DNA of 62,731 nt. Origin: DATMGU01 sp035555315 (lineage in GTDB: Bacteria > Pseudomonadota > Alphaproteobacteria > ATCC43930 > CGMCC-115725). The notes beneath the pieces were generated by a model that saw only the letters and a program-made list of their open reading frames with translations, was not told the origin of the DNA and did no database searches. Every line of letters begins with the position of its first letter. Position 1 is the stretch's first letter. Where the stretch lies: contig DATMGU010000106.1 in assembly GCA_035555315.1 (NCBI GenBank), forward strand, positions 1-62,731. The letters run 5' to 3'. A program made the position numbers and the translations under genes. Positions 7,483 through 16,726 of this stretch are shown here, piece by piece.

Positions 7483-9459
7483 TCAGCCGCCTTGGGTGCG
7501 CTTGGCCGGCGGTGCCGCCTTCGCGGGTACCACCGCCCCCGGTGCCGCCGGACGGGATGGGGCGTGGTTGATCTTGCCCTCGATCGCCTTCTGCAGGTCG
7601 GAATCCGGGTTCAAGCTCAGCGCGCGCTGCCACTGAAACCGGGCTTCCTGATCCCGGCCGATCTGCCAATAGGCATCGCCCAGATGGTCGTTGATCGCCG
7701 CATCCTCCGGCCGCAACTCGACCGCGCGCTCCAGGAACGCCGATGCCTTCTTGGCGTCGCCGATGCGGAAATACGCCCAGCCCAGGCTGTCGACGATGAA
7801 GCCGTCATTGGGGCGCGCCTCGACCGCGCGTTGAATGAGTTTCAGCGCCTCGTCGAGATGCTGATTTCGCTCGACCCAGGAATAGCCCAGATAATTCAGC
7901 ACCGCCGGCTGGGTCGGCTGCAACTCCAGAGCGCGTTTCAGATCGGCTTCGGCCTTGGGCCATTGATTCGATCGCTCATAGGCGATGCCGCGGCTGTAAT
8001 AGATCGACCATTGCCGCGCATCGGGTTTGGGGATCCGGGCAAGCGCCGCGGTATAGGCGTCCGCCGATTCGGCGAAGCGCTGGCGGCCGCGCAGAGTGTC
8101 GCCAAGCTCGATCAACGGGTCGGACCGATCGGGATGCTCGGCCGCCATCGCCTTTAGTTCGGCGTCGGCCGCGTTATTGTCGCCGGTGGCATTGACCAAT
8201 GCCGCGGCCCGCAATCGGGCGCCCCAGCTGAATGGTGATTTCGGGTCGATCGCCCGATAGACCGTCAGCGCTTCCTCCGAACGCTGCTGCCCCTCCAGAA
8301 CATCCGCCAAGACGAGCTGGGCAAGCGGAAAATCCGGCTGCAGCACCAGAGCCAGCCGCGCATAGACCAGCGCCAGATCGCCGGTATCCGGCTGGTTCAG
8401 CAAACTGGCCAGATCGAACAGCGCCTCGGCCAGACCGTTCTTCGGCGATGCGATCAACGGCGCCGGATTGGCGCGGATCGGCGCCAGATCCAGGCTTTCC
8501 CGATTGCGCGCAGCGAAACTCGCCTGCAGCGCCGTCGCCTCGTCCACCTTGCCATGCCGGGCGAGGAAGTTGGCCGCGAGTTCGATCACCCGGTAGGGCG
8601 GGTTCGGGTTGTCGCCCAGCGCCTTGCGATAGGCCGCCTCGGCGCCGCCCGCGTCGCCGGCGAGATCGAGCACCAAGGCGCGGTGCAGATCGGCGACCGG
8701 CACGAAAGCCGGGCTGTCGCCGAGCGGCGCCAAACCGGCAAGCGCCGGCTGCGCCGCGGACACACCGGCACCGGGGGCGGGCGCCAGCGCCCAGCCGCGC
8801 AGCAGGGCCGTGATGAAACGGTTGAGACCGTCGGTCGGCTGTGCCTCGGCCCGCTGGCGTACGCCGTCCCAGCGGCCGGCGCGCGCGTCGTCGACCAACA
8901 GGGTAAGACCGGGCAGGGGTGCCGTGGGCGTCCGACCGACGATGTCGGCGGCCAAGGGCACGGCCGCATCCATCCGCCCATCGCTCAACGCCAGGATGAA
9001 GGCCCGATTGACCAGGTCCGGATTGTGCGGATCCGCCGCCAGCACCGAATCGAGCAGGCGCGACGCGTGGGCATAATCGTGCTGCGACTGGGCGAAATGC
9101 GCCGCGAGGAAATCACCGAATACAGCACCCAGTTGGCAGGCCTGATCCGGCGTGGTCGTCAAGGCGGGATCATCGGCCGGCGCGATGCCGGAATCCACAC
9201 CCGTCCCTGCCACACCGGCCGCCGAGATCGTCTGGACCGTCACCGGCACGCGCGGCGCCGCCATGGAACTGTCGCCAGGACCGGCGACCGGGGTCAGGAT
9301 ACCCGACCCGCAGGCGACCAGGCCGATCGCCACCAATCCCATCGGCACGGCCGTGCGCATGAGCCTCAATCCGACCAGCCATTCCGCGGTCAACCCTATC
9401 CCTATCGCGGAACGCCGGCCTTCCGTGGAACGCCGGTTCGCGCCTTGCCGCTCGGTCAT
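7483..9459 (-). CDS. Tetratricopeptide-repeat lipoprotein
   Basis: A protein of about 658 residues built largely of tetratricopeptide repeats, clearest in the C-terminal half (for example PTQPAVLNYLGYSWVERN, then DGFIVDSLGWAYFRIGDAKK, then DAAINDHLGDAYWQIGRDQE). Near the N-terminus MGLVAIGLVAC fits a lipobox, so it is probably a lipoprotein facing the periplasm. ATG 9459 is chosen for a GGAG about 10 bases upstream; ATG 9360 gives a more typical short lipoprotein signal and is a real alternative. It follows ETF-QO by 29 bases. Similar TPR proteins often sit between ETF-QO and ispE in alphaproteobacteria; the function is not known to me, though a scaffold role is likely. Confidence 0.85.
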   Translation of the reverse strand: MTERQGANRRSTEGRRSAIGIGLTAEWLVGLRLMRTAVPMGLVAIGLVACGSGILTPVAGPGDSSMAAPRVPVTVQTISAAGVAGTGVDSGIAPADDPALTTTPDQACQLGAVFGDFLAAHFAQSQHDYAHASRLLDSVLAADPHNPDLVNRAFILALSDGRMDAAVPLAADIVGRTPTAPLPGLTLLVDDARAGRWDGVRQRAEAQPTDGLNRFITALLRGWALAPAPGAGVSAAQPALAGLAPLGDSPAFVPVADLHRALVLDLAGDAGGAEAAYRKALGDNPNPPYRVIELAANFLARHGKVDEATALQASFAARNRESLDLAPIRANPAPLIASPKNGLAEALFDLASLLNQPDTGDLALVYARLALVLQPDFPLAQLVLADVLEGQQRSEEALTVYRAIDPKSPFSWGARLRAAALVNATGDNNAADAELKAMAAEHPDRSDPLIELGDTLRGRQRFAESADAYTAALARIPKPDARQWSIYYSRGIAYERSNQWPKAEADLKRALELQPTQPAVLNYLGYSWVERNQHLDEALKLIQRAVEARPNDGFIVDSLGWAYFRIGDAKKASAFLERAVELRPEDAAINDHLGDAYWQIGRDQEARFQWQRALSLNPDSDLQKAIEGKINHAPSRPAAPGAVVPAKAAPPAKRTQGG

Positions 9460-9488
9460 GGGCTTCGTCTCCACATCACACCCAAGCG

Positions 9489-11147
9489 TCACATGTTTGG
9501 GTAGTTCGGTCCATCGCCACCTTGCGGTACCACCCAATCGATGTTTTGCGTCGGGTCTTTGATGTCGCAGGTCTTACAATGCACACAGTTCTGCGCGTTG
9601 ATCTGCAAGCGTGGGGCCGCGCCGTCGCCCGCATCCCCCTCGGCACCGATGATCTCGTAGACTCCGGCCGGGCAGTAATATTGCTCGGGCGAACCGTATT
9701 GCGCGTAATTCACCCGGATCGCCACATCCGGATCCCGAAGCCGCAGATGCACCGGCTGATTTTCCGCATGATTGGTGTTCGACACGAACACCGAGGACAA
9801 CCGGTCGAAACTGATCTTGCCGTCGGGCTTCGGATAGACGATCGGCGTCACGGCGGTCTTCGGCTTCAGGCTTTCATTGTCCGCATGCCCATGATGCAAA
9901 GTCCACGGTGCCTTGCCCTGAAAGAGATAGGTGTCGATCGCCGAATAGGCGAGGCCGGCCCACAATCCCCAGCGGAAGGACGGCCGGATGTTGCGGACCC
10001 GCCAAAGCTCCTCCCAGACCCAACTGCCCTCCAGCACCGGGCGATAGGCCACCTGCGGCGCCGCGGCGGTGGCATCCTCGGTCAATTCACGATACGCGAC
10101 CTCGGCGGCGAGCATCCCCGATTTCATCGCCGTGTGGGTCCCCTTGATCTTGGGCACGTTGAGAAAGCCGGCGGCGCAGCCGATCAGGCCGCCGCCGGGA
10201 AAGCTCAGCCGCGGTACCGATTGAGCGCCGCCCTCGTTCAACGCGCGGGCGCCATAGGCGATCCGGCGACCGCCCTCGAATACCGCGCGGATGGCGGGGT
10301 GGGTCTTGAACCGCTGGAATTCCTGGAACGGGCTGAGTGTCGGGTTCCGATAGTCCAGCGCCACGACGAAGCCGACCGCGACCTGATTGTTCTCCAGATG
10401 GTACAGGAACGAGCCGCCGTAGGTCTGGGCGTCCATCGGCCAGCCGACCGTATGCACCACCTTGCCGGCGCTGTGCTTGGCCGGATCGACTTCCCACAAT
10501 TCCTTGATGCCGAGCGCGAAGGTCTGCGGCTCGGCCTCGGCTCCGAGGTCGAACCGCTCGAACAGCGTCTTGGTCAAGGAGCCTCGGCAGCCCTCGGCGA
10601 ACAGCGTGAGGCGGCCATGCAGCTCCATCCCCGCCTGAAACGCCTCGGTCGGCTTGCCGTCCTTGCCGATCCCCATATCGCCGGTGGCAACGCCTTTGAC
10701 GCGGCCGGCCTCGTCGTACAGCACTTCGGCGGCGGCGAAACCCGGATAGATCTCGACACCCAGCGCCTCGGCCTGCTCGGCCAGCCAGCGGCAGAAATTC
10801 CCCAGGCTGATGATGTAGTTGCCGTGATTGTTCATCTGCGGCGGCGTCGGCAGCCGGATCGCTCTGGTCTCGGTCAGCATCAGGAAATGGTCGTCCCGCG
10901 CCGGGGTGTTGAGCGGGGCGCCCCGTTCGCGCCAATCCGGCAACAGCTCGTCCAGCGCGCGGGGTTCCAGCACCGCGCCGGACAGGATATGCGCCCCCAC
11001 CTCGGAACCCTTTTCCAGGACACAGACGCTGATCTCCGTGCCGCCGGCCTCGGCCAGTTGCTTCAGGCGGATCGCGGCGCTAAGCCCGGATGGACCAGCG
11101 CCGACGATGACCACGTCATATTCCATGCTGTCGCGCGTCATAGACAC
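9489..11147 (-). CDS. Electron transfer flavoprotein-ubiquinone oxidoreductase
   Basis: A 552-residue membrane-associated flavoprotein that passes electrons from reduced ETF (from fatty acid and amino acid dehydrogenases) to ubiquinone. The FAD motif VVIVGAGPSGLSAAIRL is at about residues 12-28. The C-terminal ferredoxin-like part has the cysteines of the 4Fe-4S cluster, a first Cys in YYCPAGVYEI and then C-x2-C-x2-C in NCVHCKTCDIKDP, and ends with the family signature WVVPQGGDGPNYPNM. Length matches the family. Start may be ATG 11147 or 11141. Confidence 0.96.
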   Translation of the reverse strand: MSMTRDSMEYDVVIVGAGPSGLSAAIRLKQLAEAGGTEISVCVLEKGSEVGAHILSGAVLEPRALDELLPDWRERGAPLNTPARDDHFLMLTETRAIRLPTPPQMNNHGNYIISLGNFCRWLAEQAEALGVEIYPGFAAAEVLYDEAGRVKGVATGDMGIGKDGKPTEAFQAGMELHGRLTLFAEGCRGSLTKTLFERFDLGAEAEPQTFALGIKELWEVDPAKHSAGKVVHTVGWPMDAQTYGGSFLYHLENNQVAVGFVVALDYRNPTLSPFQEFQRFKTHPAIRAVFEGGRRIAYGARALNEGGAQSVPRLSFPGGGLIGCAAGFLNVPKIKGTHTAMKSGMLAAEVAYRELTEDATAAAPQVAYRPVLEGSWVWEELWRVRNIRPSFRWGLWAGLAYSAIDTYLFQGKAPWTLHHGHADNESLKPKTAVTPIVYPKPDGKISFDRLSSVFVSNTNHAENQPVHLRLRDPDVAIRVNYAQYGSPEQYYCPAGVYEIIGAEGDAGDGAAPRLQINAQNCVHCKTCDIKDPTQNIDWVVPQGGDGPNYPNM

Positions 11148-11415
11148 TCCCCACAGGCGTTTCGGATACGGCGTTTCGGGTGCCGTCAGACCTCATCCGC
11201 CAGATTGTCGATCGTCCTTATCGATTGTCGCCCTTGGCTGGCCGCCCCGGGGACATCCAAGCCATCCCTTCACTACGGGCAATTCCTTGTATAGGAGCAA
11301 CCCGTTCTATCAAGGCGTTCACTTCTATTTCTATAGTGCCACACCGCCAACGACACCTTGAACCCGCGTTCTCGTGTTAACGCCTAAGGCCAGTTCCCAG
11401 CGAAAGATACGCCAA

Positions 11416-12285
11416 ATGACCGACGGGGATCAGACATTGCGGGACCTCATCCAGTGGTTCGTCGCCGCCGGCGCCGACGAGGCGATCGGTGATCGGCCGA
11501 TCAATCGGCTGGCCGTCGCCGACGCCGTCCCGGCGGCACCAGCCGCCCCCCCGGGCCCAGCGGCGCCCGCCGCCATCCGGGCAACAACCCCTGCGCCGGC
11601 AGCGGCCCCGACGCCCCCTCCCGATGCGGGGGCTGGCCCCTCGACGGTTACCCGGCGAGCCGTGCCGGCGGCCAGCCCGAGTGCCGCCGCGGTCGACGCG
11701 CGGGCACGGGCCGAGGCGGCCGGCACGCTGGCCGAGCTTGAGGCGGCGATCCGCGCGTTCGATGGCTGCGCCTTGAAGGCGACGGCGACCAACACCGTGT
11801 TCGCCGATGGCAACCCCGCCGCGCGCCTTATGCTGATCGGCGAAGCGCCGGGTGCCGACGAGGATCGCCTGGGTCGGCCATTCGTCGGCGTCAGCGGACA
11901 ATTGTTGGATCGAATGCTGGCCTGCATCGGGCTCGATCGGACCAATGTATACATCACTAATATTCTCCCCTGGCGACCGCCCGGCAACCGCAAGCCCAAT
12001 ACCGGCGAGATCGCCGCGTGCCTGCCCTTCGTCGAGCGGCATATCGCCTTGATTCGCCCGAAAGTTCTGGTGATGGTCGGCGGAACGTCGAGCGCCGCCC
12101 TGCTGCCCGGCAGCGACGGAATCATGCGGCTGCGGGGCCGTTGGCTGCAATTGCCGATCCGCGGCTTGGCCGAGCCGATCGAAGCAATCGCCATGTATCA
12201 CCCGGCATTTCTGCTTCGCTCCCCAGAACGAAAACGCGAGGCCTGGCACGATCTACTAACGATTAAGACAAAATTACTAAAATAG
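11416..12285 (+). CDS. Family 4 uracil-DNA glycosylase
   Basis: A 289-residue glycosylase that removes uracil from DNA. The catalytic domain occupies about residues 120-285: motif A LMLIGEAPGADEDRLGRPFVG, the block NVYITNILPWRPPGNRKPN and the final motif MYHPAFLLRSPERKREAW, all as in family 4 enzymes, which normally carry a [4Fe-4S] cluster. The first 115 residues are a low-complexity Ala/Pro linker after a short conserved start, common in alphaproteobacterial members. ATG 11416 (MTDGDQTLRDLIQW) is preferred to an in-frame start at 11374. It is divergent from ETF-QO. Confidence 0.92.
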   Translation: MTDGDQTLRDLIQWFVAAGADEAIGDRPINRLAVADAVPAAPAAPPGPAAPAAIRATTPAPAAAPTPPPDAGAGPSTVTRRAVPAASPSAAAVDARARAEAAGTLAELEAAIRAFDGCALKATATNTVFADGNPAARLMLIGEAPGADEDRLGRPFVGVSGQLLDRMLACIGLDRTNVYITNILPWRPPGNRKPNTGEIAACLPFVERHIALIRPKVLVMVGGTSSAALLPGSDGIMRLRGRWLQLPIRGLAEPIEAIAMYHPAFLLRSPERKREAWHDLLTIKTKLLK

Positions 12286-12321
12286 AATTAACTTCCAGAA
12301 TAGAAGACAAGAGAATGCGGA

Positions 12322-12349
12322 TTGACTGCAAGTAGTAAAAATCTGTTAC
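12322..12349 (+). promoter_or_regulatory. Possible sigma70 promoter before slt
   Basis: The 109 bases between the UDG and slt genes are much more AT-rich than their surroundings. TTGACT (12322-12327) matches a -35 box, and 16 bases on lies TGTTAC (12344-12349), a weak -10. No other gene could use it. This is a motif match only. Confidence 0.25.
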
Positions 12350-12394
12350 CAATTTATCCTTGTCTTGTAGGAAAATTAGCCTTAAACACGCCGC

Positions 12395-14239
12395 ATGACT
12401 GGACCAAAACGTAATGGCCGTCCTATTTGGACTTGGCCAGCCGTGATCCTTTGTGCCTCAGTGAGCCTCGGTTTTGGGCGCGAAGCCTTGGCTGCGTCCG
12501 ATAGGGACGATCCCGTCACGACGGCGTTGCTATCCCCCGCCACCGGCGACGTGTCGCATGAACCAACCTTGCCGACGCCGCTCTCGCCCGCCGACGCCGC
12601 CCGGTATGGCCGCATCTTTCGATTGCAGGAAAAAGCCCAGTGGCAGGCGGCCGACGCCGAGATCGCCGCGGTGGACGACCGTATTCTGGTCGGCAGCGTC
12701 CTGGCGCAGCGATATCTAAGCACGACCTACCGCACCGGCTTCGCCGAAGCCCGGGATTGGCTGACGAAATATGCCGATCAACCCGAGGCCCGGCTGATCG
12801 CCGATCTGGCGGCACGGCGGCGGGTCGGTGGCGGCGCCCTGGCGAAGCCCGAGCCGGGCGCGCCGCTCCGGGGTAGCATGCCGGCCGATCCGGCGGATCT
12901 GCATCCGATCGCCGTCATGAACGACAAAGCCGGCAGCGACAAAGTCGCCGAGGCGTTGAAAGCGAAAATCCGTACCGCGACACGCACCGATCCCACCGAG
13001 GCCGCGGCACTCCTGCTGCGCGAGGAGACGGTCCAATCGATCGACGAGGCGGAGCTGGACGCTCTGCGCGTCGATGTCGCCGAGGCGCTGCGGCATCAGG
13101 GCCGCGACGCCGATGCACTGATGCTGGCGGGCAAGGCCAAGTCCAAGGCATACCAGCCGATCGCCCATTGGCAGGCCGGCCTGGCGGCCTGGCGGCTGCG
13201 GCATTTCAGCGAAGCCGGCATGCATTTCGAGGCGCTCGCCCGGTCGCCGAACATGTCGAACTGGAACGTCGCCGCCGGGGCGTTCTGGGCGGCGCGGGCC
13301 TATCTGGTGACCAAGCGGCCGCAGATGGTGAATTACTGGCTGGGTATCGCCGCCGATCAGCCGCGCACCTTTTACGGCTTGATCGCCCGGCGGATGCTGG
13401 GACTGGAGCCGGATTTCAGCTTCGCGGCGGCGACCCTCGACGCGCCCAACATCGCGACCCTCAACAAGCTGCCCGGCGGAAGACGGGCTATGGCGCTGCT
13501 GCAAATCGGCGAGACGCACCGCGCCGAGGCCGAGTTGCGCGCCGTCGCCGGCAAATCGACCCCCGGATTTGCCCGGGCGGTCGTGGCGCTGGCCGACCTC
13601 GCCAACATGCCCTCGCTCAGCCTGCAGCTGGGGTCCGCCCTGACGCAGGTCGATGGCAGGCGGCATGACGATGCGCTGTATCCGGTACCGCGCTGGCAAC
13701 CGACCACCGGGTTCAGCGTCGACCGGGCCCTGTTATTCGCCCTGATGATGCAGGAATCCCTGTTCGACATCGAAGCGCGCAGCGGCTCGGGCGCCGCCGG
13801 CTTGATGCAACTGATGCCGGGGACCGCCCGTGCCATGGCCACGCGCATCGGCCTCAAGATCCGCAGCACCGACGAGCTGGACGACCCGGTGCTGAACCTC
13901 ACGCTCGGCCAGGAATATGTGCGCAACCTGGTCGATCACGATTTCGTCCGCGGCAATCTGGTCCTGTTGATCGCCGCCTATAACAGCGGGCCGCAACCGA
14001 TCCCGCAATGGCAGAACCAGGCGGATACGCCGAACGACCCGTTCATGTTCATCGAGAGCATGCCGCGCCAGGAAACCCGGCTGTTCGTCGAACGGGTGCT
14101 GACCAATCTGTGGATCTATCGGCAGCGGCTGAACCAGGCGACACCCGAACTCGACAAGCTTGCGGCGGGCAAATGGCCGACCTATGTAGCGCTGGACGAC
14201 AGCGCTCAGGGGACCACCCGATATGCCGCGGCTCGATGA
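12395..14239 (+). CDS. Soluble lytic murein transglycosylase (Slt family)
   Basis: A 614-residue periplasmic enzyme that cleaves peptidoglycan glycan strands with formation of 1,6-anhydro ends. There is a signal peptide (IWTWPAVILCASVSLGFG, cleavage near REALA), a long helical alpha-superhelix region (about 60-420) and the C-terminal SLT domain with MMQESLFDIEARSGSGAAGL (catalytic Glu about residue 454), LMQLMPGTA and IAAYNSGP. This is the domain order of E. coli Slt70. It overlaps moaB by 17 bases, so the two are probably co-transcribed. Confidence 0.93.
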   Translation: MTGPKRNGRPIWTWPAVILCASVSLGFGREALAASDRDDPVTTALLSPATGDVSHEPTLPTPLSPADAARYGRIFRLQEKAQWQAADAEIAAVDDRILVGSVLAQRYLSTTYRTGFAEARDWLTKYADQPEARLIADLAARRRVGGGALAKPEPGAPLRGSMPADPADLHPIAVMNDKAGSDKVAEALKAKIRTATRTDPTEAAALLLREETVQSIDEAELDALRVDVAEALRHQGRDADALMLAGKAKSKAYQPIAHWQAGLAAWRLRHFSEAGMHFEALARSPNMSNWNVAAGAFWAARAYLVTKRPQMVNYWLGIAADQPRTFYGLIARRMLGLEPDFSFAAATLDAPNIATLNKLPGGRRAMALLQIGETHRAEAELRAVAGKSTPGFARAVVALADLANMPSLSLQLGSALTQVDGRRHDDALYPVPRWQPTTGFSVDRALLFALMMQESLFDIEARSGSGAAGLMQLMPGTARAMATRIGLKIRSTDELDDPVLNLTLGQEYVRNLVDHDFVRGNLVLLIAAYNSGPQPIPQWQNQADTPNDPFMFIESMPRQETRLFVERVLTNLWIYRQRLNQATPELDKLAAGKWPTYVALDDSAQGTTRYAAAR

Positions 14240-14759
14240 AACACGCCCGTTCCTGCCGGTCCGCATCGCGGTTCTGACCGTTTCCGACACGCGCGGCCTC
14301 GACGACGACAAATCCGGCCAGACCCTGGTCGATCTGCTCACCGCCGCCGGCCACCAGCTCGCCGAGCGCTTGATCGTGCGCGATGATCAGGTGGCGATCA
14401 TCGCCCGGCTGCGCACCTGGATCGCCGATCCGCTGGTCGATGTGGTGATCTCGACCGGTGGCACCGGCGTCACCGGCCGGGATGTCACGCCCGAGGCGTT
14501 CGAACAGGTCTATGAAAAGGCGATCCCTGGCTTCGGCGAGGTCTTTCGCATGCTGAGCTATCAGAAGATCGGCGCCTCGACGATCCAGTCGCGCGCCACC
14601 GCCGGCGTCGCGGGCGGTACCTATCTGTTCGCCTTGCCCGGTTCGCCCGGCGCCTGCCGGGACGCGTGGGAGGACATCCTGCGCCACCAGCTCGACAACC
14701 GGTTCCGGCCCTGCAACCTGGTCGAGCTGATGCCCCGCCTGCGGGAGCATCTGGGGTAA
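14223..14759 (+). CDS. moaB: Molybdenum cofactor biosynthesis protein MoaB
   Basis: A 178-residue MoaB/Mog-fold protein that adenylylates molybdopterin or supports that step. Recognisable blocks are RIAVLTVSDTRGLDDDKSG near the start, VVISTGGTGVTGRDVTPEA at about residues 75-93 (the molybdopterin-binding GGTG) and LFALPGSPGACRDAWEDI near the end. Its start overlaps the end of the transglycosylase gene, and it is convergent with the GT2 gene, 2 bases apart. Confidence 0.93.
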   Translation: MPRLDETRPFLPVRIAVLTVSDTRGLDDDKSGQTLVDLLTAAGHQLAERLIVRDDQVAIIARLRTWIADPLVDVVISTGGTGVTGRDVTPEAFEQVYEKAIPGFGEVFRMLSYQKIGASTIQSRATAGVAGGTYLFALPGSPGACRDAWEDILRHQLDNRFRPCNLVELMPRLREHLG

Positions 14760-14761
14760 GA

Positions 14762-15466
14762 TCAGCCGTAAAGCCGCCGGATCAGGCGGGGCGGCACCCC
14801 GGCGAAATACAATACCAGACACGCCAGATTGCGCAGCGGCCGCAACATATAGCCGTCACGCCGATAACGTGCCGCCGAGGTCAGGGCGACACCGTCGAGC
14901 GGCGTCAGCCGGCGCCGGCCGATCCGTCTGACCAGATCGACATCCTCCATCAGCGGCAGCGGCCGAAAGCCGCCCAGTCGATCGTATAGCCCGCGCGCGA
15001 TCAGCAATCCCTGATCGCCATAGGGCAGACCGCGCCGGCTGCGCCAATTCGCCAGGCGCTCGATCCGCCGCGCCGCCGGATGGGGGTCATCGAGCGCCAG
15101 CCGGAAATAGCCGGCGCGGTCGCGGCAGTCCGGATCGACCATGAACCGCCGGACGGCCGACTGCCAGCCGGGCCGCAGCACCGTGTCGGCATGCAGAAAC
15201 AACAGCCAGGGCGCGGCGGTCGCGGCGGCACCGGCGGCGAGCTGAGGACCCCGGCCGCGCGGTGCCGCGACGACCGTCACCCCGGCCGCCCGGGCCAGCT
15301 CGATCGTCCCATCGACCGAACCGCCATCGGCCAGGACGACTTCGCCGACGGCGCCCTCGGCCAGACACACCCCAGCCAGACACGCCAAACTACGCGCCAG
15401 CCCTTCGGCCGCGTTGAGGGTCGAGATCACGACAGCCAGCTCCGCCAGCGGCAAGACGATCTCCAT
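14762..15466 (-). CDS. Family 2 glycosyltransferase (TIGR04283-like)
   Basis: A 234-residue GT-A glycosyltransferase. It opens LAVVISTLNAAEGLARSL and has VLADGGSVDGTIELARAAG, where the DGGS replaces the more usual DDGS, then LLFLHADTVLRPGW (DxD-like) and the acceptor loop LPYGDQGLLIARGLYDRLGG followed by LMEDVDLVRRIG. This set matches the TIGR04283 group, often found beside radical SAM or selenium-domain proteins; the radical SAM gene here is 2 kb away on the other strand. Donor and acceptor are unknown. Confidence 0.85.
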   Translation of the reverse strand: MEIVLPLAELAVVISTLNAAEGLARSLACLAGVCLAEGAVGEVVLADGGSVDGTIELARAAGVTVVAAPRGRGPQLAAGAAATAAPWLLFLHADTVLRPGWQSAVRRFMVDPDCRDRAGYFRLALDDPHPAARRIERLANWRSRRGLPYGDQGLLIARGLYDRLGGFRPLPLMEDVDLVRRIGRRRLTPLDGVALTSAARYRRDGYMLRPLRNLACLVLYFAGVPPRLIRRLYG

Positions 15467-15577
15467 CGGTGCGAGGGTAACCGATCCATGCCGCTTGCAT
15501 GGCGGGCATGGGCTTAGGCAAAGTCAACTACGCGCCAAAAACCGGCCAGCGCATCAACGTGAACTGGATAACGTCCC

Positions 15578-16645
15578 GTGCAGCATCTTTCATCCTGGCC
15601 CCGGCTGTTGCCGCACCGCAAGGCGCTCGCCGCCTTGCTGAGCGATGCCGGCATCGCCGGTGTCCGCGGCCCGGAGGATTTGATCGCGCTGCCGATGCGC
15701 GGGGTGGCGCATGACCATATCCAGGTCGGCGACAGCGGCGCGCTGCTGCGCATTCCGCGGCTGAGCCAATGGTCACTGGCGCCGGCCGAGAACCTCGCCT
15801 ATCAGGCGGCGTGCTTTCGGCGGGCCGAGCCTTCCGGTCGCACGCCGCGCCTGTTGACGGTGCTGCCGCCGGATAGCGCGGTGCTGCCGCGCGGCGCGCT
15901 GCTGGTCGAGGCGATCGCCGGACGGGCGCCCCATATGGCGACAGATCTCACGGCCCTGGCGGAAAGCCTGGCATGCCTGCACCGGCTACCCGTTCCCACC
16001 CCGCCCCATCGGCGTCCGCTGGCCGATCATGGCGCCGGGGACGGCCCGATCGCAGCGACCGTGGCGCTGCTCGACCAGCATGCCGCGTTCCTCGACCGCG
16101 CCGAGCTTCGCCCGGCCGCGCGCGGCCTGCTGGAGCGGGAATTGACGCGGCTGCGCGACCTCGCCGCCGCCTCGGCCGGGACCGACCAGCCGGTCAGCCT
16201 GGTCGGCACCGATACCCATCCGGGCAATTTCCTGATCCGCGAGGATGGCAGCGCGATCCTGGTCGATCTGGAAAAGGCGCTCTACGGCGCGCCGGCGATC
16301 GATCTCGCCCATGCGACCCTCTACACCTCGACGACCTGGGATGCCGCGATCGGCGAGGTGCTGAGCCTAGCCGAGACACGCCGCTTCTACGCCGCATGGC
16401 GCGCCGCGGCACCGGCCGATCTGGTGCGCCGATCGGAGCCCTGGCTGGTGCCTTGCCGCCGCGTAACCTGGCTGCGCACGGTATTTTGGGCGGCGCGCTG
16501 GCGCGTCGTCGCCGACCAGGATCCGGATTGGTCGGCGAGCCGGATCGAACCGAGCCTGCTCGCCCATATCCGCGCCCGCGTCGCCGATTTCCTGGACCCG
16601 GCCACGATCGAGCGGGTGAGCGCCACCTTGGACGAGCCGGTTTGA
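15578..16645 (+). CDS. Phosphotransferase of the aminoglycoside phosphotransferase fold
   Basis: A 355-residue protein-kinase-like phosphotransferase. The C-terminal lobe has GTDTHPGNFLI (about residues 209-219), equivalent to the HGDxHxxN catalytic loop but with Thr for the first His and Gly-Thr before the Asp, and ILVDLEKALYGAPAIDLAH, equivalent to the metal-binding DxE block. The family phosphorylates small molecules such as sugars, choline, homoserine or antibiotics; the substrate is unknown. The start is GTG 15578. A stem-loop (16651-16679) follows the stop. It is followed by the radical SAM gene 82 bases on. Confidence 0.78.
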   Translation: MQHLSSWPRLLPHRKALAALLSDAGIAGVRGPEDLIALPMRGVAHDHIQVGDSGALLRIPRLSQWSLAPAENLAYQAACFRRAEPSGRTPRLLTVLPPDSAVLPRGALLVEAIAGRAPHMATDLTALAESLACLHRLPVPTPPHRRPLADHGAGDGPIAATVALLDQHAAFLDRAELRPAARGLLERELTRLRDLAAASAGTDQPVSLVGTDTHPGNFLIREDGSAILVDLEKALYGAPAIDLAHATLYTSTTWDAAIGEVLSLAETRRFYAAWRAAAPADLVRRSEPWLVPCRRVTWLRTVFWAARWRVVADQDPDWSASRIEPSLLAHIRARVADFLDPATIERVSATLDEPV

Positions 16646-16650
16646 TCAGA

Positions 16651-16679
16651 GGTCCCGCATGGAACATCCTGCGGGGCCG
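16651..16679 (+). terminator. Stem-loop after the phosphotransferase gene
   Basis: GGTCCCGCA and TGCGGGGCC pair over nine positions with one G-T wobble around an 11-base loop, six bases after the phosphotransferase stop. There is no T-run after it, so it may be an RNA 3' end stabiliser rather than an intrinsic terminator. Confidence 0.4.
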
Positions 16680-16687
16680 AATAGTAT

Positions 16688-16702
16688 GTTCTTGATTCGT
16701 TC
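16688..16702 (+). promoter_or_regulatory. Probable LexA (SOS) box
   Basis: GTTC-TTGATTC-GTTC is a perfect match to the GTTC-N7-GTTC direct repeat bound by LexA in alphaproteobacteria. It ends 24 bases before ATG 16727 of the radical SAM gene, a position that would block its promoter or early transcription. Confidence 0.65.
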
Positions 16703-16726
16703 CGACCAGTGGTCCACCATCGGGCC

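Noticed and set aside
11304..11320. Two GTTC motifs before the UDG gene, like a LexA box
   Set aside because: Spacing is nine bases, not seven, so it does not fit the LexA operator. Only the site at 16688 fits.
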